Below, one piece after another: positions 1 through 9,246 of a stretch of 64,000 nucleotides of DNA (within the stretch, counting starts at the first letter, position 1; each line of letters starts with the position of its first letter). Source of the DNA: Bacillus sp. FJAT-27264 (GTDB lineage Bacteria > Bacillota > Bacilli > Paenibacillales > Paenibacillaceae); assembly GCF_001682855.1 (NCBI RefSeq), contig NZ_MAQW01000033.1:15580-79579 (forward strand), in the 5' to 3' direction. The position numbers and the translations under genes are program-made. The notes under the pieces were generated by a model that saw only the letters and a program-made list of their open reading frames with translations, had not been told where the DNA came from and searched no databases.

Positions 1-153
1 TCGTCAATGTTGTATCCAGATTTCTTTTTTATAAGCCGCTTTTAGCGGTTGAAAATCTGGATACAGCTTAGCTTCCGACGCGAGCTTTCCTTCGGAAAGC
101 TTTTAGGCGAGCGCTTTCGCTCCTACAGTTCCAAACCTTCCCCTTCGTTCCTT
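1..153 (+). repeat. Structured intergenic repeat, copy 1 (left end cut by window)
   Basis: This is one of four copies of a dispersed hairpin element. Its main stem pairs TGTATCCAGATTT (from 11) with AAATCTGGATACA (to 65) around an inner GCCGCTTTTAGCGG hairpin. The shared block GGCGAGCGCTTTCGCTC, ACAGTTCCAAAC follows at 107-136. Unlike the other copies it carries an additional small hairpin (AGCTTTCC-TTC-GGAAAGCT, 83-101) between the main stem and that block. The outer left arm lies outside the window. It sits just downstream of the stop of the minus-strand GT2 gene at 173. Confidence 0.75.
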
Positions 154-172
154 AAGATCATCCACTTTCCGC

Positions 173-1150
173 TTAATATCTACTTCTCTCCCTATCCTTC
201 ACCTTACTCTGTACGGCCTTACGCTTCTCCTTAAGGGCAGGCAGCTGCGCGAAAAAGGACTTCCACGCTCTAAATAACCCCGGCTCTTTTAGAAGCATAT
301 ATCCATGCGCGGCAATTTCGTAGGGCAATGAAACGAGCAAGGTTACCAGCAAGGTGCGGCTATGTTCATTTTTATACATCATCTTATATCTGTTGATATA
401 GGATATCCCCCTAATGAACATCGACTTCCCGCTTCTTCCGGACGTCTTCCAGCCGCGTTCATGATATCCAAGAGCTTCTGCGTCATAGTAGCCTTGCCAA
501 CCCAACAATTGCGCCCTCCAGGCTACATCCACGTCTTCCTTATATGCGAAAAAGTCTGCATCAAAAAACTCGCCGTCGATACTTATATCATCGATCATTC
601 TTCTGGAATACATCGCAGCGGCACCCGATACACCAAACGCTAAACCAGACTCCTGCCAGTTTGCTGCTGCTTCTCCTGCTCCCCGGTCAAAGGCACGACG
701 CGCTCTGTTCATTCTGAGCCCTGTACTATCAACCAGATCAGGATCTGCTTTTAACAAAAGCTTTCCCGTTGCACTCCCGATCTGTGGGTTGGCTTCCATA
801 TCTGCAATCAATCTACTGACATAATCAGGTGCCAGCGTCAAATCCGGGTTAAGTACAAGAACATACTCCGTATTGGTTAGAGAAATGGCCTGATTATGCG
901 CAGGCGCAAAGCCAGTGTTAATCGAATTTTGAATAAGCTGTATCCGTTCAAGAGGATTAACTGGGTTGCTATGTCCAATTTGTATGATGTAGTTCTTAAC
1001 CCTTTCCGCTGTTCCATCTCCGGATGCGTTATCAATCACCACAATTTGTTCAAGAGGATAATCCTGCGCCAGCACTGCATCCAAACATTCTACGATATCC
1101 TCTCCACTATTATATGTAACAATGTGCACGCTAACTGTTTTGTTATTCAT
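173..1150 (-). CDS. Family 2 glycosyltransferase, rhamnosyltransferase-like
   Basis: Predicted cytosolic or membrane-associated transferase that adds a sugar, perhaps rhamnose, to a growing surface glycan. The protein opens with the GT2 nucleotide-binding strand VSVHIVTYNSG, followed by VVIDNASGDGT and the LNPDLTL metal/sugar-nucleotide motif near residue 100. This layout is typical of RfbF/WbbL-like rhamnosyltransferases. The ATG at 1150 is preferred over the GTG-type extension to 1228 because GAGGATCC lies just upstream and the homology begins there; length is then 325 residues. It is the last gene of the dTDP-rhamnose block, but a terminator after rfbD and a TATAAT at 1196-1201 suggest it may also be transcribed alone. 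Acceptor and exact donor cannot be read from the sequence. Confidence 0.85.
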   Translation of the reverse strand: MNNKTVSVHIVTYNSGEDIVECLDAVLAQDYPLEQIVVIDNASGDGTAERVKNYIIQIGHSNPVNPLERIQLIQNSINTGFAPAHNQAISLTNTEYVLVLNPDLTLAPDYVSRLIADMEANPQIGSATGKLLLKADPDLVDSTGLRMNRARRAFDRGAGEAAANWQESGLAFGVSGAAAMYSRRMIDDISIDGEFFDADFFAYKEDVDVAWRAQLLGWQGYYDAEALGYHERGWKTSGRSGKSMFIRGISYINRYKMMYKNEHSRTLLVTLLVSLPYEIAAHGYMLLKEPGLFRAWKSFFAQLPALKEKRKAVQSKVKDRERSRY

Positions 1151-1195
1151 AAGGATCCTCGAATCTTTATTTTTCACTTCACAGACTATTGCTCT

Positions 1196-1201
1196 ATTAT
1201 A
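1196..1201 (-). promoter_or_regulatory. Candidate -10 box for the GT2 gene
   Basis: A perfect TATAAT on the minus strand lies 45 bases upstream of the ATG at 1150 and right after the rfbD terminator. No good -35 hexamer is visible because the upstream bases are the T run, so this is a weak call. Confidence 0.3.
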
Positions 1202-1203
1202 GC

Positions 1204-1247
1204 TAAAAAATAAAAAAAACTCCCGCACCGTCTGTCGGTCGGAAGTT
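1204..1247 (-). terminator. Intrinsic terminator after rfbD
   Basis: On the minus strand AACTTCCG and CGGGAGTT form a stem (one G-U pair) with inner CCG/CGG pairing, followed directly by a long T run interrupted by one A. It lies 8 bases past the rfbD stop, so rfbD and the downstream GT2 gene are probably partly separated. Confidence 0.7.
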
Positions 1248-1254
1248 TAATTTG

Positions 1255-2118
1255 CTATTCTTTCAACTCAAGCAAGAAATTCCTTAATCCTTCGCGCCAA
1301 TGCCGAATATCTTCAAATCCATTAGTACGGATAGATAGATGCTCTAGTACAGAGTTATGCGGCCGAGGCGCAGGCAATGGAAACTCCTCTGTAGTACAAG
1401 GCTCGAGTTTGGCGGTGAAATCCAAACCCAGAATCTCATGAGCGTCTTCAAAAATGGCCCCAGTAAATTCATACCAAGTGCAAGACCCACTGTTAGTGGC
1501 ATGATACACCCCATACTTTTCAGTCTGGATCAATTCCAGTACAAAGCTGGCCAAATCCACCGTGTATGTCGGCGAACCCTTCTGATCATCTACAACCTTA
1601 AGTAATGGCTTTTCCTGACCAAATTTCAGCATTGTCTTCACAAAATTCTTGCCATACTTGCCGTATACCCAAGCCGTACGTACAATAAAATACTTGCTGG
1701 ATAAGCTTTGTGCTAAATTTTCTCCGGCCCGTTTGGATTTTCCATAGATGCTCCGCGGGGCGGTATTATCATATTCATGGTATGGCTCTGAACCCAATCC
1801 TTCAAAAACATAATCCGTGCTGATGTACACCAACTTGGCACCGACTTTTTCGGATGCAAGAGCTACATTGCGGCTTCCAGTGGCATTAATTAAATAAGCA
1901 CCATCCACATCGCTCTCTGCAGCATCTACCGCCGTATAAGCGGCACAATGAATAACCGCATCAGGGTTAAAGTCACCAATCACTTTTACCGTTTGTTCCA
2001 GATTGGTGATGTCCATTTCTTTACGATCACAACCAAATACCTCGTGGCCTTCTTTTTGCAGCAATAAAACAACATCTTGCCCCAGTTGTCCTGCAGCACC
2101 TGTAACTAATACTTTCAT
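1255..2118 (-). CDS. rfbD: dTDP-4-dehydrorhamnose reductase
   Basis: Catalyses the last step of dTDP-L-rhamnose synthesis, the NAD(P)H-dependent reduction of dTDP-4-keto-rhamnose. The N-terminus has the Rossmann motif VTGAAGQLGQDV. The SDR catalytic tyrosine and lysine are visible as YGKSKRAGE near residue 129, and a family-typical STDYVFEG strand precedes them. At 287 residues it has normal length. The ATG at 2118 follows GGAGG with good spacing. It follows rfbB by 29 bases in the rfbA-C-B-D order, and an intrinsic terminator follows its stop. Confidence 0.96.
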   Translation of the reverse strand: MKVLVTGAAGQLGQDVVLLLQKEGHEVFGCDRKEMDITNLEQTVKVIGDFNPDAVIHCAAYTAVDAAESDVDGAYLINATGSRNVALASEKVGAKLVYISTDYVFEGLGSEPYHEYDNTAPRSIYGKSKRAGENLAQSLSSKYFIVRTAWVYGKYGKNFVKTMLKFGQEKPLLKVVDDQKGSPTYTVDLASFVLELIQTEKYGVYHATNSGSCTWYEFTGAIFEDAHEILGLDFTAKLEPCTTEEFPLPAPRPHNSVLEHLSIRTNGFEDIRHWREGLRNFLLELKE

Positions 2119-2147
2119 TGTAAACCTCCGTAAGTTACTTATCGATC

Positions 2148-3170
2148 CTACAGTGAATCGCCTAAGCGACTTCCATATTGCAGCTCCGCATACTTTTGGT
2201 ATTCACCAGACTGAATACGGGTCCACCACTCACGATTATTCAAGTACCATTGGATCGTCTCTTTAATCCCTGTTTCAAAGGTATGCTTCGGTTTCCAACC
2301 CAGCTCATTGGTAATCTTGGTAGGATCGATGCCATAACGACGGTCATGACCTGGGCGATCCTGCACATAAGTAATCAAGGAGTCTGGTTTGCCAAGCTCC
2401 TGCAGGACGGTATTCACGATGTGCACATTCGTCCGCTCATTGTTACCACCAATATTGTAAACTTCACCATTCACACCTTCGTGAATAACGAGATCAATTG
2501 CACTGCAATGATCTTCTACATACAGCCAATCACGAATGTTCAAACCGTCACCATACACTGGTAGTGCTTGGTCAGCAAGCGCACGGGAGATCATGAGCGG
2601 AATTAATTTCTCTGGGAACTGATAAGGACCATAGTTGTTCGAACAACGGGTGATGTTCACCGGTAGTCCAAACGTTTCATGGTAAGCACGAACCAGCAGG
2701 TCCCCACCCGCCTTACTCGCAGAATACGGACTATTAGGAGTTAGCGGGGTCTCTTCAGTGAACAATCCAGTGGCTCCCAGGCTACCGTATACCTCATCCG
2801 TAGACACTTGAACAAACTTAGTGATTTTGTATTTTTTCGCTGCGTCTAGTAGAACCTGTGTACCAAGCACGTTCGTTTTCACAAACACATCCGGCTCCAG
2901 GATACTTCTATCTACGTGTGACTCTGCCGCGAAATTAACGACTACATCAACGCCCTGACTAAATAAGGCATCCATTGCTTGGACATCTGTAATGTCCGCT
3001 TTGACGAACGAATAGTTCGGATTAGCTTCGACAGATTTCAGGTTCTCCAGGTTTCCTGCATATGTCAGTGCATCCACGTTAACGATTTGATATTCCGGAT
3101 GCTGATTAAGCATGTAAATTACAAAATTGCTGCCGATAAAACCGGCACCGCCAGTTACAAGCAGTTTCAT
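2148..3170 (-). CDS. rfbB: dTDP-glucose 4,6-dehydratase
   Basis: NAD-dependent extended SDR that converts dTDP-glucose to dTDP-4-keto-6-deoxyglucose, the second step of the rhamnose pathway. VTGGAGFIGSNF at the N-terminus is the NAD-binding loop. STDEVYG near 125 and YSASKAGGD near 156 carry the catalytic residues, and CSNNYGPYQFPEKLIP is a hallmark of RmlB. The ATG at 3170 is preferred to the upstream in-frame start at 3194 because AAGGTGG is placed eight bases before it and the Rossmann strand starts immediately. Length is then 340 residues, usual for the family. Confidence 0.96.
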   Translation of the reverse strand: MKLLVTGGAGFIGSNFVIYMLNQHPEYQIVNVDALTYAGNLENLKSVEANPNYSFVKADITDVQAMDALFSQGVDVVVNFAAESHVDRSILEPDVFVKTNVLGTQVLLDAAKKYKITKFVQVSTDEVYGSLGATGLFTEETPLTPNSPYSASKAGGDLLVRAYHETFGLPVNITRCSNNYGPYQFPEKLIPLMISRALADQALPVYGDGLNIRDWLYVEDHCSAIDLVIHEGVNGEVYNIGGNNERTNVHIVNTVLQELGKPDSLITYVQDRPGHDRRYGIDPTKITNELGWKPKHTFETGIKETIQWYLNNREWWTRIQSGEYQKYAELQYGSRLGDSL

Positions 3171-3248
3171 GAAACCGACCACCTTCTTATTCAATAATTA
3201 ATGATATTCTATTCATCTGTTTCTCACAGAATCAATGAAGTTTGATAT

Positions 3249-3797
3249 TTAGTCAAAATTAAGCTCAGCATCTTTAAGCGAAGGATGACGTTGATCTTTA
3301 TCCGATAAAATCGGATTGGAAATCGGCCAGTCAATTCCTAGCGCATGATCATTCCATTGTATGCCACGATCATGCTCTGGGGAATAGTATTCGTCTACCT
3401 TATATAATACTTGTGTGTTGGGCACCAACGTGCAGAACCCATGAGCAAAACCCTTGGGTACAAGAAGTTGACGTTTGTTGTGTTCACTGAGGACAAAACC
3501 AACCCACTGACCAAAAGTAGGAGAATTACGACGAATATCGACGATGACATCGTAAATAACACCTGATAAAACACGAATTAATTTTGTCTGAGCTTTCGGA
3601 TTCAATTGATAATGCAATCCTCGGAGCACTCCCACTTCAGCGGAAAGAGAGTGATTATCCTGAATGAAACCATGAGTGATACCGAGGGAGTGCATTGTTT
3701 CTTGGTTGTAGCTCTCCATAAAAAAACCCCGGTTATCGCCATGGACAACCGGTTCAAGTAGGCTCGCACCTGCTAATTTTAAAGGAGTGATATTCAT
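3249..3797 (-). CDS. rfbC: dTDP-4-dehydrorhamnose 3,5-epimerase
   Basis: Cupin-fold epimerase that inverts C3 and C5 of dTDP-4-keto-6-deoxyglucose, third step of dTDP-L-rhamnose synthesis. Family hallmarks are DNRGFFMESYNQ, the active-site histidine in GVLRGLHYQ near residue 61, the DVIVDIRRNSPTFGQW strand and PKGFAHGFCTL. Its 182 residues are full length. AATGGAGGAGC is placed before the ATG at 3797. It lies 16 bases after rfbA, so the two are surely cotranscribed. Confidence 0.96.
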   Translation of the reverse strand: MNITPLKLAGASLLEPVVHGDNRGFFMESYNQETMHSLGITHGFIQDNHSLSAEVGVLRGLHYQLNPKAQTKLIRVLSGVIYDVIVDIRRNSPTFGQWVGFVLSEHNKRQLLVPKGFAHGFCTLVPNTQVLYKVDEYYSPEHDRGIQWNDHALGIDWPISNPILSDKDQRHPSLKDAELNFD

Positions 3798-3813
3798 AAC
3801 GGAGCTCCTCCAT

Positions 3814-4557
3814 TTATAATCTTAGTATGCCAAACTCATTATCAAACAAAATATCCTTAGCCAGCTCATTGGCTTTTGCTAATGAAGCATGCGTTCCAGC
3901 ATCTGTCCACCAACCATCAAGAACATCATAGGTTAATTCATTGTTTTTAATATATGCATTATTTACGTCAGTTATCTCAAGCTCCCCACGGTTTGATGGA
4001 GTTAGTGTCTTAATAATTTCAAACACTCTGCTATCGAACATGTATATACCAGTCACAGCATAATCGCTTTTAGGTACTAGAGGCTTTTCTTCAATAGAAA
4101 TTATCTTATCTCCTTGTAGTTCCGGCACGCCGAATCGCTGAGGATCAAGAACTTCTTGGATTAAAATCCTTGCGCCTACTCCCTGTTCTTTGAAATTCTT
4201 CACACATTTTGAAATATCCTTCTCAAAAACATTATCACCAAGGATAACTACGCTTTGTTCTTTGCCAACAAATTGTTCCGCTAAACCCAAGGCTTGTGCA
4301 ATGCCACCCGCTTCATCCTGAACTTTGTAGGTGAAGGACACGTTCATGGAGTTACCGCTTCCAAGCAGGTTAACTACATCCCCCATGTGTTCCTTTCCAG
4401 TGACAATAAGAATATCATTAATTCCTGCTTGCTTTAGTCTATAGATCGCATGAAAGATCATTGGATATTTGCCAACGGGTAGGAGATGCTTATTAGTCAC
4501 TTTAGTCAGTGGATAAAGGCGCGACCCTGTCCCCCCTGCTAGGATTATTCCTTTCAC
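3814..4557 (-). CDS. rfbA: Glucose-1-phosphate thymidylyltransferase
   Basis: Nucleotidyltransferase that makes dTDP-glucose from dTTP and glucose-1-phosphate, first committed step of the rhamnose route. The start is a GTG with AGGAGGG upstream. The signature ILAGGTGSRLYPLTKVTNKH is at the N-terminus, with VVILGDNVFE carrying the metal-binding Asp near 108 and ISIEEKP near 153. At 247 residues it is shorter than the approximately 290-residue RmlA of enterobacteria and matches the short Gram-positive type. Its codon composition is more AT-rich than rfbB and rfbD, closer to the upstream island. Confidence 0.93.
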   Translation of the reverse strand: MKGIILAGGTGSRLYPLTKVTNKHLLPVGKYPMIFHAIYRLKQAGINDILIVTGKEHMGDVVNLLGSGNSMNVSFTYKVQDEAGGIAQALGLAEQFVGKEQSVVILGDNVFEKDISKCVKNFKEQGVGARILIQEVLDPQRFGVPELQGDKIISIEEKPLVPKSDYAVTGIYMFDSRVFEIIKTLTPSNRGELEITDVNNAYIKNNELTYDVLDGWWTDAGTHASLAKANELAKDILFDNEFGILRL

Positions 4558-4654
4558 TTTCTCCCTCCTAACTCAGTTGTTGATAAGTTGAATGGTCAAA
4601 TCATCACGAAATCCGCACAACAACAGATGCTATTCATAAATACATATCCGCCAC

Positions 4655-5890
4655 TTAATTGTCCTTAGATATATAATTATCCCAAGGCTTAGATTTAAAC
4701 GGAAGAAAAGTTGCAACATCTTCTTTAGTGTTAAGCAGTTTTATCGTTCGAACTGCAGTAACTGCCGATTTAATTCCAAACAAATCCACATACTTATAAT
4801 ATAAATAACTGACTGTAAAGAGTACTGCCAAAGATAAAATAAACATTATACTAAAACTTAAATTATAAGACAAATGAGCAGTTAAATGGTTCATTACATA
4901 ACTCGAGAATGAGCATAAAATAAGTAGATGTAAAAGATATAAGGAGAATGAAATTTCCCCTAAAAAAACACATACGCGGCTTGCGAGTATTTTCTTTATC
5001 AGATTAGTGTTTAATACACATATTAATAATAAAAAAGCACCCGCAGTATGATAAAAATTGTAATATGAATCAACCATTAAAAAATTGAACTTTAAAAACC
5101 CGTAGAGATGAGTAGGTTCTCCGAATTGTTCCCGCCAAGGGTAGGATCCAAAAAAAATGGCTATTAAAAACATAAGTGAAATAATTAATCTATTCTTAAT
5201 GATTAATCGATCACTAGCATAGAGATCACTCAATAATAACCCTAAGAAAAAAGCAAGGTAATAACTGTTCCAAAAAAGGATTAACAACAGGGGATATAAA
5301 ATAAAACGGATCTTAGTTTTTCTGAAGAGAAACATAAATATGTAAATCATAATAGAACCATAAAATTCATATTTTAAGGTCCATAAAATCAAATTATAAT
5401 TCTGCTTCCCATAAATAATAACCCCATACACTGCCTCTTTGAGAGCTTCAATAAAATCTGAGGAAAAACCATAAATACCAGGCAGCCATTTAAGAGAATC
5501 GTTTAACCCAATGAAGTCTTTATTGTAAAAAAGCCCTAATGAAAGGAGCAAAAATGCCAGCATTATTGAAACTGCAATTGGGATATTGAGACGAAAATAA
5601 CGTTTTACAATGTTACTTAATAGATCGCTAAATCCAAATTTATCTTGACTCCAATATTTATAGCTTAAAACAAAACCACTAAGAATGAAGAAAATAAAGA
5701 CAGCAAAACTACCATTATATATTACATTTATTGGTGAAGCAGATGCTAATACCTCGAACGAATTATGAGAATCATTTTTTATTCCCGTATGAAGTGCTGG
5801 AAAAAAACTTAAGGTATAATGTGAAAAAACAACCATTAAAGCTGCAAGTCCTCTGAGACCATTCAAGTACATTAGTTTACGATCTGACAT
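4655..5890 (-). CDS. Acyltransferase 3 family membrane protein
   Basis: Integral membrane protein of the acyltransferase-3 (OafA/NodX) family, which usually O-acetylates sugars of surface glycans. The N-terminus LNGLRGLAALMVVFSHYTL carries the conserved Arg and His of the family. About ten hydrophobic helices follow and the C-terminus is a short soluble tail. The ATG at 5890 is chosen over 5956 because GGAGG lies five bases upstream and the family alignment begins there; length is 411 residues. The gene is very AT-rich. It lies in the glycan gene run between an epimerase and rfbA, so decoration of the same glycan is the likely role. Substrate is unknown. Confidence 0.85.
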   Translation of the reverse strand: MSDRKLMYLNGLRGLAALMVVFSHYTLSFFPALHTGIKNDSHNSFEVLASASPINVIYNGSFAVFIFFILSGFVLSYKYWSQDKFGFSDLLSNIVKRYFRLNIPIAVSIMLAFLLLSLGLFYNKDFIGLNDSLKWLPGIYGFSSDFIEALKEAVYGVIIYGKQNYNLILWTLKYEFYGSIMIYIFMFLFRKTKIRFILYPLLLILFWNSYYLAFFLGLLLSDLYASDRLIIKNRLIISLMFLIAIFFGSYPWREQFGEPTHLYGFLKFNFLMVDSYYNFYHTAGAFLLLICVLNTNLIKKILASRVCVFLGEISFSLYLLHLLILCSFSSYVMNHLTAHLSYNLSFSIMFILSLAVLFTVSYLYYKYVDLFGIKSAVTAVRTIKLLNTKEDVATFLPFKSKPWDNYISKDN

Positions 5891-5964
5891 TCCGGCCTCC
5901 ATTGTTTTCGCAAATTCTCTCTGAATTCTTAGTTCATTCATGATGCTAACTAGCAATTTTAAAA

Positions 5965-6873
5965 TTAATACATTATAGTTTTAATTAGATTCGATAGCCC
6001 ATTTTCAATATCAAATTTTGGCGACCAACCCATTTTTTTTAATTTACTATTATCCAAATAGCTGGCCAAGATATCTCCTTCTCTAAACTCATCATACATC
6101 GGGAACGTGCTATTGTTTAACCCTTGATTCATTAAATCTAGAAGTTTATTAAGTGTTACGCCTTTACCAGTGCTCACGTTAAAAACTTCATTATCTCCGC
6201 TATCAATAACAAATAAATTTGCAGATACGATGTCCTTAACATAAATAAAGTCTCTTGTTTGTTCACCGTCTCCGTATATTACAGGAATTCCTTTATTTAA
6301 TAATCGATCAAGAAAAATAGAAACAACTCCACCCTCACCTTTTGCATCTTGTCTTTCCCCATAAACATTAGCATATCGCAAAATTGTAAAAGAAAGGCTG
6401 TGATTACTGCAAAAAGCTCTTATATATTGCTCAGGAGTATACTTAGAGATCCCATAAAAAGATACCGGAGCAATTTTATGGTCTTCACTAATGGGTAATT
6501 GCTCCGGGTTTCCATAGATTGCTGCTGAAGAAGGATATACTAGTTTCCTAACACCTGCATTAGAACAATATTCCAAGAGTTTAATGGTGCCTAGAATATT
6601 AATATTCGCATCATTTAAAGGATTATCCATTGACTTTTGTACACTTACCTGAGCAGCATGATGAAATACTATTTCGGGACCAAATTCCAAAATAGCTTTT
6701 TCGGCTTCTATAGACATAAAGTCTAGTTCATAGAAAAGTGCTGATTCGTTTAGATTTTTTTTCGAACCTGTGGACAAATTATCGATCACTAGAACTTCGT
6801 GACCTTTCTGGATTAATTCATCCACTATATGAGACCCGATAAATCCACATCCACCTGTAACCAACGATTTCAT
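5965..6873 (-). CDS. NAD-dependent nucleotide-sugar epimerase/dehydratase
   Basis: Extended SDR resembling UDP-glucose 4-epimerases and related sugar-nucleotide enzymes. It starts with VTGGCGFIGSHIVDELI. SSAAIYG near 115 and YGISKYTPEQ near 140 carry the Ser, Tyr and Lys of the active site. RYANVYGERQ and the GVVSIF segment are typical of this family. At 302 residues it is complete. It probably supplies an activated sugar, for example UDP-galactose, to the neighbouring transferases. The precise nucleotide sugar cannot be decided from sequence alone. Confidence 0.85.
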   Translation of the reverse strand: MKSLVTGGCGFIGSHIVDELIQKGHEVLVIDNLSTGSKKNLNESALFYELDFMSIEAEKAILEFGPEIVFHHAAQVSVQKSMDNPLNDANINILGTIKLLEYCSNAGVRKLVYPSSAAIYGNPEQLPISEDHKIAPVSFYGISKYTPEQYIRAFCSNHSLSFTILRYANVYGERQDAKGEGGVVSIFLDRLLNKGIPVIYGDGEQTRDFIYVKDIVSANLFVIDSGDNEVFNVSTGKGVTLNKLLDLMNQGLNNSTFPMYDEFREGDILASYLDNSKLKKMGWSPKFDIENGLSNLIKTIMY

Positions 6874-6891
6874 TTTATCCCACCTACATGA

Positions 6892-7647
6892 TTATTTCAG
6901 ACGTTTTCGCATAAGCATTTTTTTCAACGTAAACAATAGCGTTAGAAAAAAAACAGAGAATGTAAAAGCAAACGTAATAGCTGCCAATACCTTTGTTAAA
7001 ATAACATCCGATCCAATAGATTGATTCACTAAGATCTCTGTTGAATCCTGAGCCTTAGAATATAAATCAATGACATTAGTTTTTTGTCCATCATAAACCT
7101 TAACTTTACCAGACCAAGCATGCTTTCCAAAGATCAATTTCGATCTTTCCTTCGAGGCAAATTTAAGGTTCAAAGGGGTTATTTCGCTTCCGGAGAATAC
7201 TATTGCTCCCTCTTTTAATATCCATCCTTTTGGCAACTCAATTTCTGTAAGTCCTACTAAATTATCGCCATTTTTAATTCCTGTAAGCCAAACCTCAGAT
7301 GTAGTAGTGGTTGAATTCACAGCTATTTCTGGTGTTAAAGTGACATTAGTGTAATTAATAGGAGTTATATATTCTTTTGGGATAAACAAAACGAATAAAA
7401 CGCTTATTAAAGCAAGTAAGCCTGCCTTAGCTATTTTTCTTGATAACGCTCCATTTGAAATTATAAGACTAGCTCTCTTCAATAGAAATCTAATAACAAA
7501 ATAAACAAATACCAATAAATAGACATAGATAAAAATTCTATATCCCATTCCTTTGTTATGAAGGGGAATAAAGACTTCACTGTAGGAATAAGAGAATAAT
7601 AGAGCTAACAGTAGCGATAATACATTTAAGTTTTTGGCTCTCATCAT
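6892..7647 (-). CDS. Unrecognised membrane protein in glycan locus
   Basis: I do not recognise this 251-residue protein. Two hydrophobic segments lie near the N-terminus (about 8-26 and 37-57), a third at about 74-92, then a roughly 120-residue polar, beta-rich stretch (about 95-210) and a last strong helix at about 215-240 followed by a Lys/Arg-rich tail. That is consistent with an extracytoplasmic domain held between membrane anchors. GGAG stands eight bases before the first ATG at 7647. It is AT-rich, lies 17 bases after the 520-residue glycosyltransferase and 18 bases before the epimerase, and so is part of the same transcript. A role in glycan modification or export is only a guess. Confidence 0.6.
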   Translation of the reverse strand: MMRAKNLNVLSLLLALLFSYSYSEVFIPLHNKGMGYRIFIYVYLLVFVYFVIRFLLKRASLIISNGALSRKIAKAGLLALISVLFVLFIPKEYITPINYTNVTLTPEIAVNSTTTTSEVWLTGIKNGDNLVGLTEIELPKGWILKEGAIVFSGSEITPLNLKFASKERSKLIFGKHAWSGKVKVYDGQKTNVIDLYSKAQDSTEILVNQSIGSDVILTKVLAAITFAFTFSVFFLTLLFTLKKMLMRKRLK

Positions 7648-7664
7648 TCAAACAACTCCATGAT

Positions 7665-9227
7665 TTATTTAAACCATCTGTTTAACTTTAATCTTAAAAA
7701 AAGATTTATTAGAACTCTTCCTCTCTTTGAGTTAAAGATTCTCATAAGTTCATACTTATGTTCATTATCCATACCTTGATGATTGCTGGAATTGTATGCA
7801 ACATCAGGGTAAGTCATTGCAGGATTATTCCAAATATAACCTGGTCCATTTGAATAAGTTAAATTAAAGATTTCAATGCCATATTGCTTATATAAATCCT
7901 CATGAAAGTGGCTTATTTTAAAGTACAAATCGTTTACAATTTTACGATTAAATTGCCTTGACATTGAATTACTGCGAATTCGGTACTGAACCAATGCCTC
8001 GGGTATGCTAATACCAGCACAGCCGTTCTCACACATTGAAATCCACGATTCATGATCTTCCATCCCTTTTTCCATTTCAAGCTTGTTCAAACCATACTCC
8101 AAAAAGTGCTTTTTTCGAATTACTGCAAATGCACTTAACATATTAGAGAGCAAAAGTAATGGGAATTCCGTATCAAAAGTTACCCAAACATCATTTTTCA
8201 AACCAAAAAAACGTACCCACGAATATACAAAAGAAACATTAGTATAACTATTAAGAACGTTTACACATCTTTCGTAGTACATCGAGGATATTAAATCATC
8301 TGCATCCAAAAAAGCAATGAATTCTCCTGTAGCAGCTCGTGCTCCTACATTACGCGCGTTAGATAACCCTTGGTTAACGATATGAATTACTTTTATAGAC
8401 TGCATTGTAGATTCAATTTCATGTAAAATCTGAATACTATCCAAGTCATTACTACCATCATTTACAATGATTATTTCAATATCCTGATAAGAGCTTTCAT
8501 TTATACTTTGAATTGTTTCTAATATAAGTGCCCCCATATTATAATAGGGGATAATTACAGAGAGTAGGCTTCTTTTTTCTGTACTGAAAGATTCATCTTT
8601 AAGATATGTTGTAGGAATGCTTGAATTTACAGGATACTTTGTACTTCGGTCTCGCACATTATCAATCCATTGATGAATGTTTATAGGTGGATTATCTTGA
8701 TCAATAAAAAGTACGTTTTTAAAGTCGCTCAAATCATCCCTCAATTGATCATTCCAGCTTAAAATAAGTGGGGAGGCTTCAAGAACGAATTTATTCTTTT
8801 GATAAACCCAATAATCTGGAAACTTATACATTTCAGATTCATTAAGATCTTTTGTAGGATAATTGTGCATTGTTATTATAGTTACTTGATTCAAAGCAGG
8901 ATGTTTACACCAATAATTTTGCAACAAAAAGAAGGGGAGTGCTCTGTTGTTGTTGTTTATAAGAATACATACTGGAACATTACGTGTAAGACATTGTTCA
9001 ATTACAGCATTCGCCAAGTTTAAAGAACTAGAAAAATCCTTACTCAAATTATGGTTATCTACTCGTTCGTTTGAGTATGTAATAACATCTATCGGTTTAG
9101 ACCTGAACAACCTATTACTCTCCCCAACTTCATGCAGAAAAACTTTATTAACATGTTCACATAGCCAGTCTTCAAATGCTTGCGGTAATTTTTGATTCAA
9201 ATCATTTTCAATATACCAGAACTCCAT
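7665..9227 (-). CDS. Family 2 glycosyltransferase with unassigned N-terminal domain
   Basis: A 520-residue protein with an N-terminal region (about 1-215) that I cannot assign, followed by a GT-A fold family 2 domain. LLSVIIPYYNMG near 222, EIIIVNDGSND near 250 and FLDADD near 310 are the nucleotide-sugar and metal-binding motifs. MEDHESW near 392 is the likely catalytic-base region. The N-terminal part may be a degenerate second transferase or a carrier-docking domain. It sits between the 691-residue transferase and the small membrane protein with gaps of about 20 bases. Predicted to elongate the surface glycan; donor and linkage unknown. Confidence 0.82.
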   Translation of the reverse strand: MEFWYIENDLNQKLPQAFEDWLCEHVNKVFLHEVGESNRLFRSKPIDVITYSNERVDNHNLSKDFSSSLNLANAVIEQCLTRNVPVCILINNNNRALPFFLLQNYWCKHPALNQVTIITMHNYPTKDLNESEMYKFPDYWVYQKNKFVLEASPLILSWNDQLRDDLSDFKNVLFIDQDNPPINIHQWIDNVRDRSTKYPVNSSIPTTYLKDESFSTEKRSLLSVIIPYYNMGALILETIQSINESSYQDIEIIIVNDGSNDLDSIQILHEIESTMQSIKVIHIVNQGLSNARNVGARAATGEFIAFLDADDLISSMYYERCVNVLNSYTNVSFVYSWVRFFGLKNDVWVTFDTEFPLLLLSNMLSAFAVIRKKHFLEYGLNKLEMEKGMEDHESWISMCENGCAGISIPEALVQYRIRSNSMSRQFNRKIVNDLYFKISHFHEDLYKQYGIEIFNLTYSNGPGYIWNNPAMTYPDVAYNSSNHQGMDNEHKYELMRIFNSKRGRVLINLFLRLKLNRWFK

Positions 9228-9246
9228 TTAAACACCGCCATGCTTC

